Shown here: positions 1 through 7,932 of the stretch, piece after piece | How the letters are laid out: each line of letters opens with the position of its first letter | Position numbering within the stretch: the first letter of the stretch is position 1 | From: Bacillota bacterium | GTDB taxonomy: Bacteria > Bacillota > Bacilli > Alicyclobacillales > SLC66 | Assembly: GCA_021821185.1 (NCBI GenBank) | Contig: JAKACU010000009.1 | Location: 1 to 30,935, forward strand | Direction of reading: 5' to 3' | Length of the DNA stretch: 30,935 bases | Made by a program: the position numbers and the translations under genes | Notes under the pieces: generated by a model | Databases searched by the model: none | The model's input: the letters and a program-made list of their open reading frames with translations, nothing else | Told to the model about the DNA's origin: nothing

Positions 1-391
1 AAAAGTTCACCCCGATGATACCCCCGAATGCACCGATCAGGCCGAGTAGAGCAATGCGAACAACCGTTTCGAGTTGAAAGGCTGCGCTGAAATCTACCAA
101 ACTTCCTACGATAGCAAGTAGCGCACTAAAAAGTAAGGCGGTCATCCCACCATAATACCACCCACGAACACCCGCACTTTTCGCAGCAAGTACGGCCCCA
201 ATCAGAGCAGATATAGCATTGATCGTGTAAGCAGTAAAGGGAAGTGTAGATTCAGATAAGTTGCTCCAAGTGTATACGCCAGCGAGGATCAGCGTACAGA
301 GCAGCGAAGCAATGAAAGCAGTAACGACACCGTACACTAGAGGCGATCCATGCACATCGCTTTTTAGATCTGACCACATTTTGTACTTCAA
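1..391 (-). CDS. TIGR04086/YrzE-like membrane protein (3' end cut by window)
   Basis: Minus-strand gene whose end lies beyond base 1; 130 codons are visible. The translation is a small hydrophobic protein with about four predicted membrane segments (for example VVTAFIASLLCTLILAGVY near the N-terminus, a Gly/Ala-rich GGMTALLFSALLAIVGSL segment, and LLGLIGAFGGIIGVNF at the visible end). This composition and Gly pattern match the TIGR04086 (YrzE) family, and in Bacillus that gene sits next to the DUF421 and spoVB genes, as here. I place the start at TTG 391 because a strong ribosome site (GAGGGGGGC, 401-409) lies 9 bases upstream; the in-frame ATG at 379 would be 21 bases away. Molecular function is unknown. 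It lies 65 bases downstream of trmB on the same strand and may be cotranscribed with it. Confidence 0.7.
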   Translation of the reverse strand, partial: MKYKMWSDLKSDVHGSPLVYGVVTAFIASLLCTLILAGVYTWSNLSESTLPFTAYTINAISALIGAVLAAKSAGVRGWYYGGMTALLFSALLAIVGSLVDFSAAFQLETVVRIALLGLIGAFGGIIGVNF

Positions 392-456
392 GTTGTTGCC
401 GCCCCCCTCGGGTTTGTCTCTCGACTTACCCTATATATATGAGGAACACGTCCAAG

Positions 457-1113
457 CTATGACCGCATGGGAGGAATGGCACGTAAAAAACAGATGGGAA
501 CGCCGAGACCGCGAAAGCGTGTCTCATATTCTGTCTTGATGTATCGTGCTTCATCCTCAAAACCTTCTTGCGCCGTTTCCGACAGAGCTCGTTCCGATTC
601 GGCGATAGTCCAACCAGCCTTTGTAAAGGATTGTAAACTCCAAATAAAAAGGTCTGCATTATCGGTTTTCATCTCGACCCATCCACCGGGTGCCAGCAAC
701 CTGGCATACTTATCTAAAAAACGTGGGTACGTAAGTCGTCGTTTCTCGTTTTTGCGCCGTGGCCATGGATCAGAAAAGTTCAAGTAAATCGTCTGAATGG
801 ATGATGGGGCAACGATTGATTCGATGCGTTCCACATCGGTCATAGTAAACAATACGTTTTTAACTTCCCTCGTAGCACTTTGTGTCGCTGCTCGAGCAAT
901 AATTTCCACGAATTTGTCAATACCAAGATAAAATACATTGGCATGTCTTGAGGCAAGCTCACTCAAAAATACTCCTTTACCGCACCCGACTTCAAGGCAG
1001 ACTGTGGGGTAAGAAGTTGTGTCAATTGTGATTAAACCGTCCGTTTCTTGATGAATCCACGCATCAGCCTGTTGCAAAAGCGCAGGCACTTTTTCTTTCC
1101 CACGAATTCGCAC
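457..1113 (-). CDS. trmB: tRNA (guanine-46-N7)-methyltransferase TrmB
   Basis: TrmB transfers a methyl group from S-adenosylmethionine to N7 of guanosine 46 in the tRNA variable loop. The 218-residue product has the normal length. It shows the SAM-binding loop EVGCGKG (residues 41-47), the TrmB signature NFSDPWPRRKNEKRRL (112-127), the KTDN motif (149-152) and the C-terminal TEYETRF substrate motif. Start is GTG 1113, preceded by GAGGAGGAATT. The gene diverges from the DUF421 gene with a 59-base gap and is followed on the same strand by the YrzE-like gene. In B. subtilis trmB is not in this neighbourhood, so its position here is a local rearrangement. Identity is secure from the motifs. Confidence 0.95.
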   Translation of the reverse strand: MRIRGKEKVPALLQQADAWIHQETDGLITIDTTSYPTVCLEVGCGKGVFLSELASRHANVFYLGIDKFVEIIARAATQSATREVKNVLFTMTDVERIESIVAPSSIQTIYLNFSDPWPRRKNEKRRLTYPRFLDKYARLLAPGGWVEMKTDNADLFIWSLQSFTKAGWTIAESERALSETAQEGFEDEARYIKTEYETRFRGLGVPICFLRAIPPMRS

Positions 1114-1172
1114 AGGAATTCCTCCTCATACTACGGTTGATGAAGCTGCATTTTTAAATACGACCACGGGAT

Positions 1173-1889
1173 GTGTTGTTATTGATTTGGACATTAGTCA
1201 TACGCACGATCTTTACGTATTTATTTGTTCTCCTGTCTTTGCGTATTATGGGCAAGCGGGAAATCGGCAAGTTGTCAATCTTCGATCTTGTGGTCTCGAT
1301 TATGATCGCAGAAGTTTCCGCCGTGGCTTTACAGGACCTGCGCTTACCGATATGGCATGGTGCTGTGGTTATTGCCTTGCTGGTTCTATTGCAAGTCGGC
1401 GTATCGTACCTGTCTTTACACAGCAAAAAAATCCATGACATCATGGAAGGTAAGCCAGCCGTGTTGATTGAAAATGGGCAGATCAATGACAGTGAAATGA
1501 AACGCACTCGGTACGCGGTGGCCGATCTTTTGATGCAGTTGCGGGAAAAAGACATATCAGCCGTAGCGGATGTCGAATTTGCCGTACTTGAAACATCTGG
1601 TAAGTTATCAGTCTTTGCAAAGGCGAACAAACGGCCTGTAACTCCTGATGACCTAGGTATCGCCGTGATGCCTGAGACAATGACCACTTCTGTCATTGTA
1701 GATGGGCAAATCGATGATGACAAGCTATCTGGTATCGGAAAGTCTAGGCATTGGCTCAAAGAGCAATTAGTAGCGCAAGGTTTCGAATCTGAAAAGGATG
1801 TATTTTATGCGGGGTGGGATGGACAAAACTTGCACATTGATCGGGTGGATAAGGATAGTCAAATCAAGAAAAATAGCCCGTTGCTTTAG
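1173..1889 (+). CDS. DUF421 family membrane protein (YrbG/YetF type)
   Basis: A 238-residue protein with about three N-terminal membrane helices (first ~70 residues) followed by a soluble domain. The MGKREIGKLSIFDLVVSIMIAE stretch after the first helix is the hallmark of the DUF421/YetF family, and GKPAVLIENGQI followed by the DLLMQLREKDI segment is the family's conserved cytoplasmic part. B. subtilis carries the family member yrbG just before spoVB, matching this position. The biochemical role is not established; members have been linked to the spore or cell envelope. The start GTG 1173 has only a weak ribosome site (ACGGG), so a TTG a few codons on is possible. The last codons form one arm of a terminator for the converging spoVB gene. 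Confidence 0.85.
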   Translation: MLLLIWTLVIRTIFTYLFVLLSLRIMGKREIGKLSIFDLVVSIMIAEVSAVALQDLRLPIWHGAVVIALLVLLQVGVSYLSLHSKKIHDIMEGKPAVLIENGQINDSEMKRTRYAVADLLMQLREKDISAVADVEFAVLETSGKLSVFAKANKRPVTPDDLGIAVMPETMTTSVIVDGQIDDDKLSGIGKSRHWLKEQLVAQGFESEKDVFYAGWDGQNLHIDRVDKDSQIKKNSPLL

Positions 1890-1902
1890 GTGATCAACGG
1901 GC
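1876..1902 (-). terminator. Rho-independent terminator of spoVB inside the DUF421 3' end
   Basis: Perfect 8-bp arms GCCCGTTG (1876-1883) and CAACGGGC (1895-1902) with an 11-base loop. Read on the minus strand the hairpin is followed by TATTTTTCTT, a U-rich tail, so it mainly terminates spoVB, whose stop lies within the stem. It also contains the last codons and stop of the plus-strand DUF421 gene, whose own tail has no clear T-run. Confidence 0.7.
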
Positions 1903-3483
1903 AAAAGGAATTTTGCGAATGATGCGCGCCAAGGGCTTTCCTACCCCTGGTATACGGACGAAGGAATACGAAGTAACGGTTTTCGTCACTAACAGTACAA
2001 CGGCATAAAAAAGGAGGGCAACAAAGATTGTCGTCGTAAGTGACAGCCACATGGGGGAAACACTTTGCAGTACACTCCAGAGTTGTTTGGACATGATAGC
2101 CATCAGGACCGTAGCTAATAGAATTTTTGCCGTATCAAGGGAGTCTACCGAAAACCCGATACGTCGATGTACAGATGCGATATGAAGCAGGGTGGTCAGA
2201 GTTACGCTAATTGTAACCGACCAGGCAATACCGGTGACACCAATGGATTTATTGGATGCAAGTAGATAAATGATGATCAGTTTGACAAAAGATCCGATTA
2301 AAGAATTGCGCATGGCGATACCGGCCTTATTGATGCCTTGCAAAATGCCTGATAAAGGTCCTTGTAAGTACAGAAGGAAACCGGCTGGAGCCATAATGGA
2401 TAGCAGAGCACCGACGCCAGGATGGTGAAAAATAGCCACGCATAGAGGTACTGCAAATTGCAACAGGATGAGCGACGTCGGAAAGCCTACAAGAGCTGTG
2501 ACGCGAAAGGACTGTTGCAAACGCCGTGATACCGTTGCCTTATTGCCAGATGCTACAGCTTCTGAGATGGAAGGTACAAGTTGAATCGCTAGTGAATACG
2601 TAAAAACGGTAGGGAAGACCAATAAAGGTATAGCCATACCGCCGTATTCTCCATAGGCGCGTGTGGCGGCGACAGTAGACAGTCCTGCGGTCAAGAGCGA
2701 TCTTGTGACAAGAATAGGTTCAAGTGCGTAAGCCAGTGACCCAATTAAGCGGCTAAACGTGACGGGAATGGCAATGCTCATAATCGCACGAATTGTGTGT
2801 GACCTCGACTCCGTTTTTACAGGTCGTTTTGGCAACGGTATTTGCGACACTTTGACCCGTAAGCGATAGGTAAGGTACATATAAAGACAACCGCCAAGTT
2901 CCCCTAGGATCATACCTCCTGAAACACCAGCGGCTGCAAATTCAAGTCCTTTCACAAGTGACAAGGTGGCTAAAATCCACACGGCAAGGATGCGTAGCAA
3001 CGTTTCGATGATCGATGCGATCGACGGAGTAGACATGATCTGAAGGCCCTGAAAATAGCCACGCAACACGGAAGAAATGGCAATAATCACAATGACCGGG
3101 GTTAAGGTGATAAAGGGATAAATAGCACGCGGATCGGTAAATATTTTTCGGGAAATAACAGGGCCCAATGTCACCATGAGAATAGAAAATACTGCAGACA
3201 ACGCAATTGTGGTGATTAAAGAGATCGACAAAATGCGAGCAATGCGTTTGCGATCACCGGTAACAACAGATTCAGCGACAAGTTTGGAAACGGCAATACC
3301 CATGCCAAGGGTAACAAAGGTAAGAATTAGCGACAAAAAGGGAAACACCATTTGAAATAAGCCAATTCCTTCAGCACCAATCAAACGTGTCAGAGCTACT
3401 CGATAGACGAACCCGAGAATTCGCGTAACAAGGCTTGCACCGATTAATATGGAAGTTCCTGCGATAAATGATTGGCGGTGCAT
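1894..3483 (-). CDS. spoVB: Stage V sporulation protein B (MATE/MVF-type polysaccharide flippase)
   Basis: A 529-residue membrane protein with about 14 hydrophobic segments, the size and shape of the SpoVB/MurJ (MVF) branch of the MOP exporter superfamily. SpoVB is needed for spore cortex formation, probably by flipping lipid-linked peptidoglycan precursor. The N-terminus SILIGASLVTRILGFVYRVA followed by GAEGIGLFQMVFPF, and the later segment GPLSGILQGINKAG, are characteristic of SpoVB. I place the start at ATG 3483, since AAGGAGG lies 7 bases upstream; an in-frame start at 3510 would put that ribosome site inside the gene. Placement between the DUF421 gene and comN matches B. subtilis. Other SpoVB paralogues (YkvU, YabM) are possible, but context favours spoVB. 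Confidence 0.9.
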   Translation of the reverse strand: MHRQSFIAGTSILIGASLVTRILGFVYRVALTRLIGAEGIGLFQMVFPFLSLILTFVTLGMGIAVSKLVAESVVTGDRKRIARILSISLITTIALSAVFSILMVTLGPVISRKIFTDPRAIYPFITLTPVIVIIAISSVLRGYFQGLQIMSTPSIASIIETLLRILAVWILATLSLVKGLEFAAAGVSGGMILGELGGCLYMYLTYRLRVKVSQIPLPKRPVKTESRSHTIRAIMSIAIPVTFSRLIGSLAYALEPILVTRSLLTAGLSTVAATRAYGEYGGMAIPLLVFPTVFTYSLAIQLVPSISEAVASGNKATVSRRLQQSFRVTALVGFPTSLILLQFAVPLCVAIFHHPGVGALLSIMAPAGFLLYLQGPLSGILQGINKAGIAMRNSLIGSFVKLIIIYLLASNKSIGVTGIAWSVTISVTLTTLLHIASVHRRIGFSVDSLDTAKILLATVLMAIMSKQLWSVLQSVSPMWLSLTTTIFVALLFYAVVLLVTKTVTSYSFVRIPGVGKPLARIIRKIPFAR

Positions 3484-3559
3484 CGTTAAGCCTCCTTGCC
3501 TGTCCTTCAACTTTCTCTCCTGAACCTATGCAAAAAACAGTGAGGTTAGTCCTTGGCAC

Positions 3560-3588
3560 TTGCATGCAGGGAACAAGGATGAGACAAT
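3560..3588 (+). promoter_or_regulatory. Candidate sigma-A promoter for the comN-like gene
   Basis: TTGCAT (3560-3565), a 17-base spacer and GACAAT (3583-3588), ending about 30 bases upstream of the comN-like start. Both boxes are imperfect (4 of 6 matches each), so this is tentative. Confidence 0.35.
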
Positions 3589-3617
3589 ATCTAGTGAATT
3601 GGAAGGGGGGCTAAGTC

Positions 3618-4166
3618 TTGGCAGACCGAATCAAGCGCATCTTTGGCGTGAGAGACCGCCATCTTGTCGATGATAATTTCACTGAGGATTTGCACGAAAT
3701 GGTCGCACAGGTTGCAGACAGCGTGCAACCTAGTGTGGAAAGTTTGCCTGAGGAAGCACAGCCACTTCCAGAAGAACTGTCAAAAGAGGAACTAGGTGAA
3801 CAGGAACCCCTTATAGAAGAGTCACTAGACTTGTGGCAAAATCCCGTAGAGAGCATTGTGAAGGAATATCAGGAACCTGAAGAACCACCATTGCCGAATC
3901 CATTAGATACGGAGCCGACTGAGGATATTATTCATTTACTACGAGATAAGGTCGATGAATTTCGACTTCTCGGCTATGGTGCGGTAACGATCGATGATTT
4001 GTGGGGTTATTTTTGTGGACAAAAAAAACGCAGGCCAACGAATTTGCATGAATTGGTCAATGCAGTGTTATGCTTACAACCGCAGCAGTTTATGAACTAT
4101 ACCATGCAAGAGGTTTATCGCAAGCCGTTTGTTCTTGATGATCCGACCCATTTAGACAGCGTTTGA
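3618..4166 (+). CDS. ComN-like post-transcriptional regulator with acidic N-terminal extension
   Basis: The last ~75 residues (about 105-175: LLRDKVDEFRLLGYGAVTID, then DLWGY, LHELVNAVLCL, and FMNYTMQEVYRKPF) match the ComN/YrzD post-transcriptional regulator family. In B. subtilis ComN controls comE mRNA and localises with DivIVA. The usual protein is only about 100 residues. Here a further ~100 residues precede it, rich in Glu and Pro (from EEAQPLPEELSKEELGEQEP onward) and probably disordered. Start is TTG 3618, with GGAAGGGGGG 7 bases upstream. Its place between spoVB and secD is the same as yrzD in B. subtilis, which supports the assignment. The role of the extension is unknown. Confidence 0.75.
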   Translation: MADRIKRIFGVRDRHLVDDNFTEDLHEMVAQVADSVQPSVESLPEEAQPLPEELSKEELGEQEPLIEESLDLWQNPVESIVKEYQEPEEPPLPNPLDTEPTEDIIHLLRDKVDEFRLLGYGAVTIDDLWGYFCGQKKRRPTNLHELVNAVLCLQPQQFMNYTMQEVYRKPFVLDDPTHLDSV

Positions 4167-4192
4167 CGGGTTTATCGCTCTAATCGTATACT
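4163..4192 (+). promoter_or_regulatory. Sigma-A promoter for secDF
   Basis: TTGACG (4163-4168), an 18-base spacer and TATACT (4187-4192); each box matches the consensus at 5 of 6 positions. The -35 box overlaps the stop codon of the comN-like gene. The secD start follows 30 bases downstream of the -10 box. Confidence 0.6.
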
Positions 4193-4222
4193 AAGCACAT
4201 TGAATTTTTTAGGAGGGGACTC

Positions 4223-5452
4223 ATGGTTAAGTGGGGACGCCTCACGACGTTTCTTATTATTGTCGTGATTATACTTGGGTTGGTACTATCCACTTCGCAA
4301 ATGTTGTATAAAAAAATCCCACTTGGACTCGATTTGCAGGGTGGCTTTGACGTCTTGTATCAAGTCGGCAAGCCTGGTCAAACAGTAACGGCTAACGATA
4401 TGGCGGCTACTGTGGCAGCGCTTAATAATCGTGTGAATAGTCTGGGTGTTTCGGAACCCTTGATCGAAGTCGAAAATGGTAATCGCGTCCGCGTTGAACT
4501 AGCTGGACAGTTCAATCAAGAGAAGGCACGCCAGTTTCTTGATGAACAGGCTGTGTTGCAATTTAAGTCACCATCCGGACAAGTCTTGCTTACCGGTAAA
4601 GATTTGATGAGCAATGCTGCATATCAACCTGATCCGCAAACACAAGCGGCTGATGTTGCTGTCCAGTTCAAGCACCCTAGCCAATTTGCGGCTGTCACGC
4701 AAAAGTATTTGGGACAGAGGGTTTCTATTTGGTTGAATGGAAAGATGATTCAAGATCCAACGATCAACAGTGTAATCACGGGTGGACAAGCTGTTATTAC
4801 CGGTTTTCCGACGGTACAATCCGCCATCGATATGGCTAAGTTGTTAAATGCAGGTGCTTTTCCGCTTCAGTTGCATGAAATGTCGTCGATGAGTGTCGGA
4901 CCCACGCTAGGTCAGTCAGCGTTGCATGCAACATTGCTTGCCGCAGGTTTGGCTGTTGCTCTTATTTTCTTATTTATGATTTTTATGTACCGCTTGCCAG
5001 GCTTGATCGCTGTTGTGGCGCTGATCGCTTACAGTTATGTGCTAATTGCTGTTTTTGCGGGCTTGCCAGTGGTGCTTACTTTGACGGGTCTTGCCGCACT
5101 TGTTCTAGGTATCGGTATGGCTGTGGATGCTAACATCATCACGTATGAGCGTATTAAAGATGAATTGCGCAATGGCAAGTCCCTACAGTCTGCAGTGATT
5201 GCAGGGCAGCGAAAAGCGATTCGCACGATTCTTGACTCTAACGTTACCACGTTTATCGCGGCGTGTGTCATGTATGCGTACGGGACAGGCGATGTGCGCG
5301 GTTTTGCTGTCGCGTTGATAGCGAGCATTATTGTGTCACTACTTACGGCCGTTTTATTGAGCCGAAGTATGCTGTTTTTGTTCGCGCGGTCGAACCTCGT
5401 AAAAAACCCTTGGTGGTTTGGTTTTAACGGAAAGGTGGCGACCAATCGATGA
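4223..5452 (+). CDS. secD: Protein translocase subunit SecD
   Basis: SecD works with SecF at the SecYEG channel and uses the proton gradient to help pull secreted proteins across the membrane. The 409-residue product has one N-terminal membrane helix (about 7-25), the D1 motif PLGLDLQGGFDVLYQV (about 33-48), a periplasmic-type domain to about residue 230, and a C-terminal block of five helices containing the D4 motif GIGMAVDANIITYERIKDEL. ATG start with AGGAGGGG 7 bases upstream. The stop overlaps secF by four bases (ATGA), implying translational coupling. In B. subtilis SecDF is a single fused protein; here the two are separate genes. Confidence 0.95.
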   Translation: MVKWGRLTTFLIIVVIILGLVLSTSQMLYKKIPLGLDLQGGFDVLYQVGKPGQTVTANDMAATVAALNNRVNSLGVSEPLIEVENGNRVRVELAGQFNQEKARQFLDEQAVLQFKSPSGQVLLTGKDLMSNAAYQPDPQTQAADVAVQFKHPSQFAAVTQKYLGQRVSIWLNGKMIQDPTINSVITGGQAVITGFPTVQSAIDMAKLLNAGAFPLQLHEMSSMSVGPTLGQSALHATLLAAGLAVALIFLFMIFMYRLPGLIAVVALIAYSYVLIAVFAGLPVVLTLTGLAALVLGIGMAVDANIITYERIKDELRNGKSLQSAVIAGQRKAIRTILDSNVTTFIAACVMYAYGTGDVRGFAVALIASIIVSLLTAVLLSRSMLFLFARSNLVKNPWWFGFNGKVATNR

Positions 5453-6357
5453 GATTTGACATCGTGCGCAGGCGCAAGTGGTTTTTCTTGCTTTCCGGAA
5501 CCATCACCGTCGCAGGTTTGATCGTGATGATGCTATTTGGCTTGAATTTGGGTCCTGACTTCAAGTCGGGATCCCGCATACAAATCGAGTTGAATCAACC
5601 GTTTCATGCAAGTCAGGTTCAGAAGGCATTCGATCAAGCGGGATTATCTACGGGGCAAGGTGCGATTACAGCTGCTGGCACCAAGAATCAAATGGCTGTA
5701 GTTCGCTTATCGTATACACTCTCGAATATCCAGGAAGCAAAGCTTAATCAATCCATAAAGGCCGTCTTCCCAAAGTCACTAGGAACTGGAATCAACACGG
5801 TTGATCCCGTTATTGCACAGCAACAGTCACAGACGGCTGTGTGGGCTGTTGTGATTGCTTCTTTAGGAATTGTCATTTACGTTACGATCCGCTTTGAATA
5901 CCGATTTGCTGTGTCCGGTATCATTGCATTGTTGCATGATGCGTTTATCGTGATTTCTGTCTTTGCGTTGTTGCGCATCCCTGTCGACTTGCCATTTATC
6001 GCCGCCGTGTTGACGATTGTCGGCTATTCGATCAACGATACAATTGTTATCTTTGATCGTATCCGCGAAAACTTTAAAGACTCTAAGGTCAAGACGCTGC
6101 ATGAACTTGAAACGCTCGTCGACGGTTCTTTATGGCAGACTATGACGCGCTCGATCAATACCGTATTGACCGTGCTGTTTGCGGCTATTTGCCTGTACTT
6201 TTTCGGTGGAGATCCCATTCACAACTTTACGTTTGCACTTCTTGTCGGATTAATTAGTGGAGCGTATTCTTCCATTTTTATTGCAAGTCCGATTTGGGTT
6301 GTTTGGAGATCGCGAAGTCTTTCAAAGTCGCGGCACAAAAAGGCTTCAGTGGCCTAA
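5449..6357 (+). CDS. secF: Protein translocase subunit SecF
   Basis: Partner of SecD, 302 residues, with an N-terminal helix (about 11-31), a short external domain (about 32-125) and five C-terminal helices. Visible motifs are NLGPDFKSGSRIQI near residue 40, where most SecF proteins have GIDFxGG, and the D4 motif YSINDTIVIFDRIREN, which carries the conserved Asp and Arg used in proton-driven cycling. The start overlaps the end of secD. A clear terminator follows immediately, closing the secD-secF unit. Confidence 0.95.
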   Translation: MRFDIVRRRKWFFLLSGTITVAGLIVMMLFGLNLGPDFKSGSRIQIELNQPFHASQVQKAFDQAGLSTGQGAITAAGTKNQMAVVRLSYTLSNIQEAKLNQSIKAVFPKSLGTGINTVDPVIAQQQSQTAVWAVVIASLGIVIYVTIRFEYRFAVSGIIALLHDAFIVISVFALLRIPVDLPFIAAVLTIVGYSINDTIVIFDRIRENFKDSKVKTLHELETLVDGSLWQTMTRSINTVLTVLFAAICLYFFGGDPIHNFTFALLVGLISGAYSSIFIASPIWVVWRSRSLSKSRHKKASVA

Positions 6358-6371
6358 GTAACGTATGTACT

Positions 6372-6430
6372 CCCCCCGCTTGGTCAAGCCTGTAGTAGCG
6401 AGGCCTTGGATCAAGTCGTGGGGGCTTTTT
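6372..6430 (+). terminator. Rho-independent terminator after secF
   Basis: A long interrupted stem begins with CCCCCC (6372-6377) plus GCTTG and closes with CAAGTCG plus GGGGG (6420-6424), with an inner AGCC/GGCC-type pairing. TTTTT (6426-6430) follows directly. It sits 14 bases after the secF stop. Confidence 0.85.
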
Positions 6431-6461
6431 CATTGTACGTCATGGTGTAGGAGGAGTCCAC

Positions 6462-7355
6462 CTGTCGAAGAGAACGGGAGACACCGCTTCACAATTGGCT
6501 GTGTGGAGCCTTGTAATCAATGTTGTTCTGACGCTTGGAAAGGGCATTATCGGGTTTGTCGCGCGAAGTGACGCACTTATTGCTGATGCGGCGCATAGTG
6601 CGACAGATGTGGCTGGGTCGATTGCTGTTCTAGTCGGTATCCATTTTGCACGCCGTCCAGCAGATGATGTTCATCCCTATGGTCATGGTAAAGCTGAGTT
6701 CATTGCGGCCAGTCTGGTTGCCATCTTGCTTGTCTTAGCAGGCATCGACGTGATGTACAAATCTATCATGGAGATGTTTACTAAGCTGTCAGCTCCAGCA
6801 CCGCTTGCTCTTTATGCGGCACTAGTCGCTGTCGTGATAAAAGAGGTGCTGTACCAGTATCAGGTGCAGGTAGGCAAAAGAAGTCATTCACCAGCGCTTA
6901 TTGCAGGCGCAGCTGACCATCGATCGGACGTCTATTCCTCCTTGGCGGCGGCCGTAGGCATCGTAATTGCTCTGATTGGCGCGAGAACGAATCAACCATG
7001 GATGTACTTTGCTGATCCGATTGCGGGCTTGATGGTCGCTGTTCTTGTCGTTTTCGTTGGTTACCGTTTGCTTCGCGATTCGTTTACTTCGCTGATGGAT
7101 GAAGTGCTCGACAACGCAACAACACAATTGATAGCAGATACGGTGTCCTGCGTAACTGGCGTCCGGCGTATTGATGATTTGCGTGTACGTATCAATGGTT
7201 CGTACTGGATTGTTGATGTGAAAATCAGTGTGAATCCGGAAATTACTGTACTACAAGGTCATCAGATTACCAAAGACGTCAAAGCAGCTATTTTGGAGAG
7301 ACATAAAGAGGTTTACGATATTTTGATTCACGTCAACCCGTTTTTTGCAGACTGA
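6462..7355 (+). CDS. Cation diffusion facilitator (CDF) metal/H+ antiporter
   Basis: A membrane transporter of the CDF family, which exports divalent metals (Zn, Mn, Fe, Co or Cd) in exchange for protons. Six hydrophobic helices are followed by a C-terminal cytoplasmic domain (about the last 90 residues). The metal-site motifs are present in the second helix ([14 protein letters not shown], giving D and HxxxD) and the fifth ([12 protein letters not shown], HxxxD), with YGHGKAEF between. The metal cannot be predicted safely. The best ribosome site (AGGAGGAG, 6449-6456) is 5 bases before CTG 6462, giving 297 residues starting (M)[14 protein letters not shown]; the first conventional start, TTG 6495, lacks a good site. 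The gene occupies the space between secF and apt where B. subtilis has recJ and others. Confidence 0.88.
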   Translation: MSKRTGDTASQLAVWSLVINVVLTLGKGIIGFVARSDALIADAAHSATDVAGSIAVLVGIHFARRPADDVHPYGHGKAEFIAASLVAILLVLAGIDVMYKSIMEMFTKLSAPAPLALYAALVAVVIKEVLYQYQVQVGKRSHSPALIAGAADHRSDVYSSLAAAVGIVIALIGARTNQPWMYFADPIAGLMVAVLVVFVGYRLLRDSFTSLMDEVLDNATTQLIADTVSCVTGVRRIDDLRVRINGSYWIVDVKISVNPEITVLQGHQITKDVKAAILERHKEVYDILIHVNPFFAD

Positions 7356-7374
7356 TCGATATACCTTGTATAAT
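7345..7374 (+). promoter_or_regulatory. Candidate sigma-A promoter for apt-rel
   Basis: A perfect TATAAT (7369-7374) lies 25 bases before the apt ATG. The best -35 candidate is TTGCAG (7345-7350) at 18-base spacing, a weak match that overlaps the end of the CDF gene. The -10 box makes a promoter likely; the -35 is uncertain. Confidence 0.5.
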
Positions 7375-7399
7375 GGTTACCATAAAGGAGACTACCCTT

Positions 7400-7915
7400 A
7401 TGAATCTTGTCGATAAAATTCGCGTTATTGAAGATTTCCCGGAACCAGGTATAAGTTTTAAAGATATTACTACTTTACTGCGTGATCCCTTGGCGTTTCA
7501 CTATGCCATCGATCGTTTTGTCGAATATGCACGGTTAAAGCAAGTCGACATTGTTGTGGGACCTGAAGCGCGCGGATTTGTCGTTGGTGCACCGCTTGCT
7601 TATGCGCTTGGCGTTGGTTTTGTGCCACTTAGAAAGCCAGGTAAACTACCTGGGCAGACTGTTCGTCAACAGTATGAATTGGAGTATGGCAAAGATGGCT
7701 TAGAACTTCATGCTGACAGTTTGCATACTGGTGAACGGGTGTTAATTGTGGACGACTTGTTAGCGACTGGGGGAACTGTCAATTCCTCAATACACTTGGT
7801 GGAAAGTTTAGGCGCCACCGTTGCAGGATTATGTTTTTTAATTGAGTTGACACCGCTTGGTGGACGTGATCGTCTTCAAGCTTATGATGTGTACTCCCTC
7901 GTACAATACGACTGA
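7400..7915 (+). CDS. apt: Adenine phosphoribosyltransferase
   Basis: Apt salvages adenine by converting it with PRPP to AMP. The 171-residue product has the usual length and carries the PRPP-binding motif [13 protein letters not shown], together with the family features [33 protein letters not shown] and a [10 protein letters not shown] loop. I choose ATG 7400 because AAGGAG lies 9 bases upstream; an in-frame GTG-type start at 7373 would add nine residues and overlap the -10 box. It is followed by rel after 17 bases, the same apt-rel pairing as in B. subtilis, linking purine salvage to the (p)ppGpp response. Confidence 0.95.
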   Translation: MNLVDKIRVIEDFPEPGISFKDITTLLRDPLAFHYAIDRFVEYARLKQVDIVVGPEARGFVVGAPLAYALGVGFVPLRKPGKLPGQTVRQQYELEYGKDGLELHADSLHTGERVLIVDDLLATGGTVNSSIHLVESLGATVAGLCFLIELTPLGGRDRLQAYDVYSLVQYD

Positions 7916-7932
7916 TTCGACAGGTGAACTGT

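Noticed and set aside
261..539. Plus-strand 92-residue frame over the YrzE-like start and the trmB end
   Set aside because: It overlaps two supported minus-strand genes and has no recognisable features.
467..787. Plus-strand frame within trmB
   Set aside because: Complement of the TrmB catalytic region; TrmB motifs are unambiguous.
1154..1759. 201-residue minus-strand frame opposite DUF421
   Set aside because: A Ser/Thr/Arg-rich shadow of the DUF421 gene with no start signal or domain.
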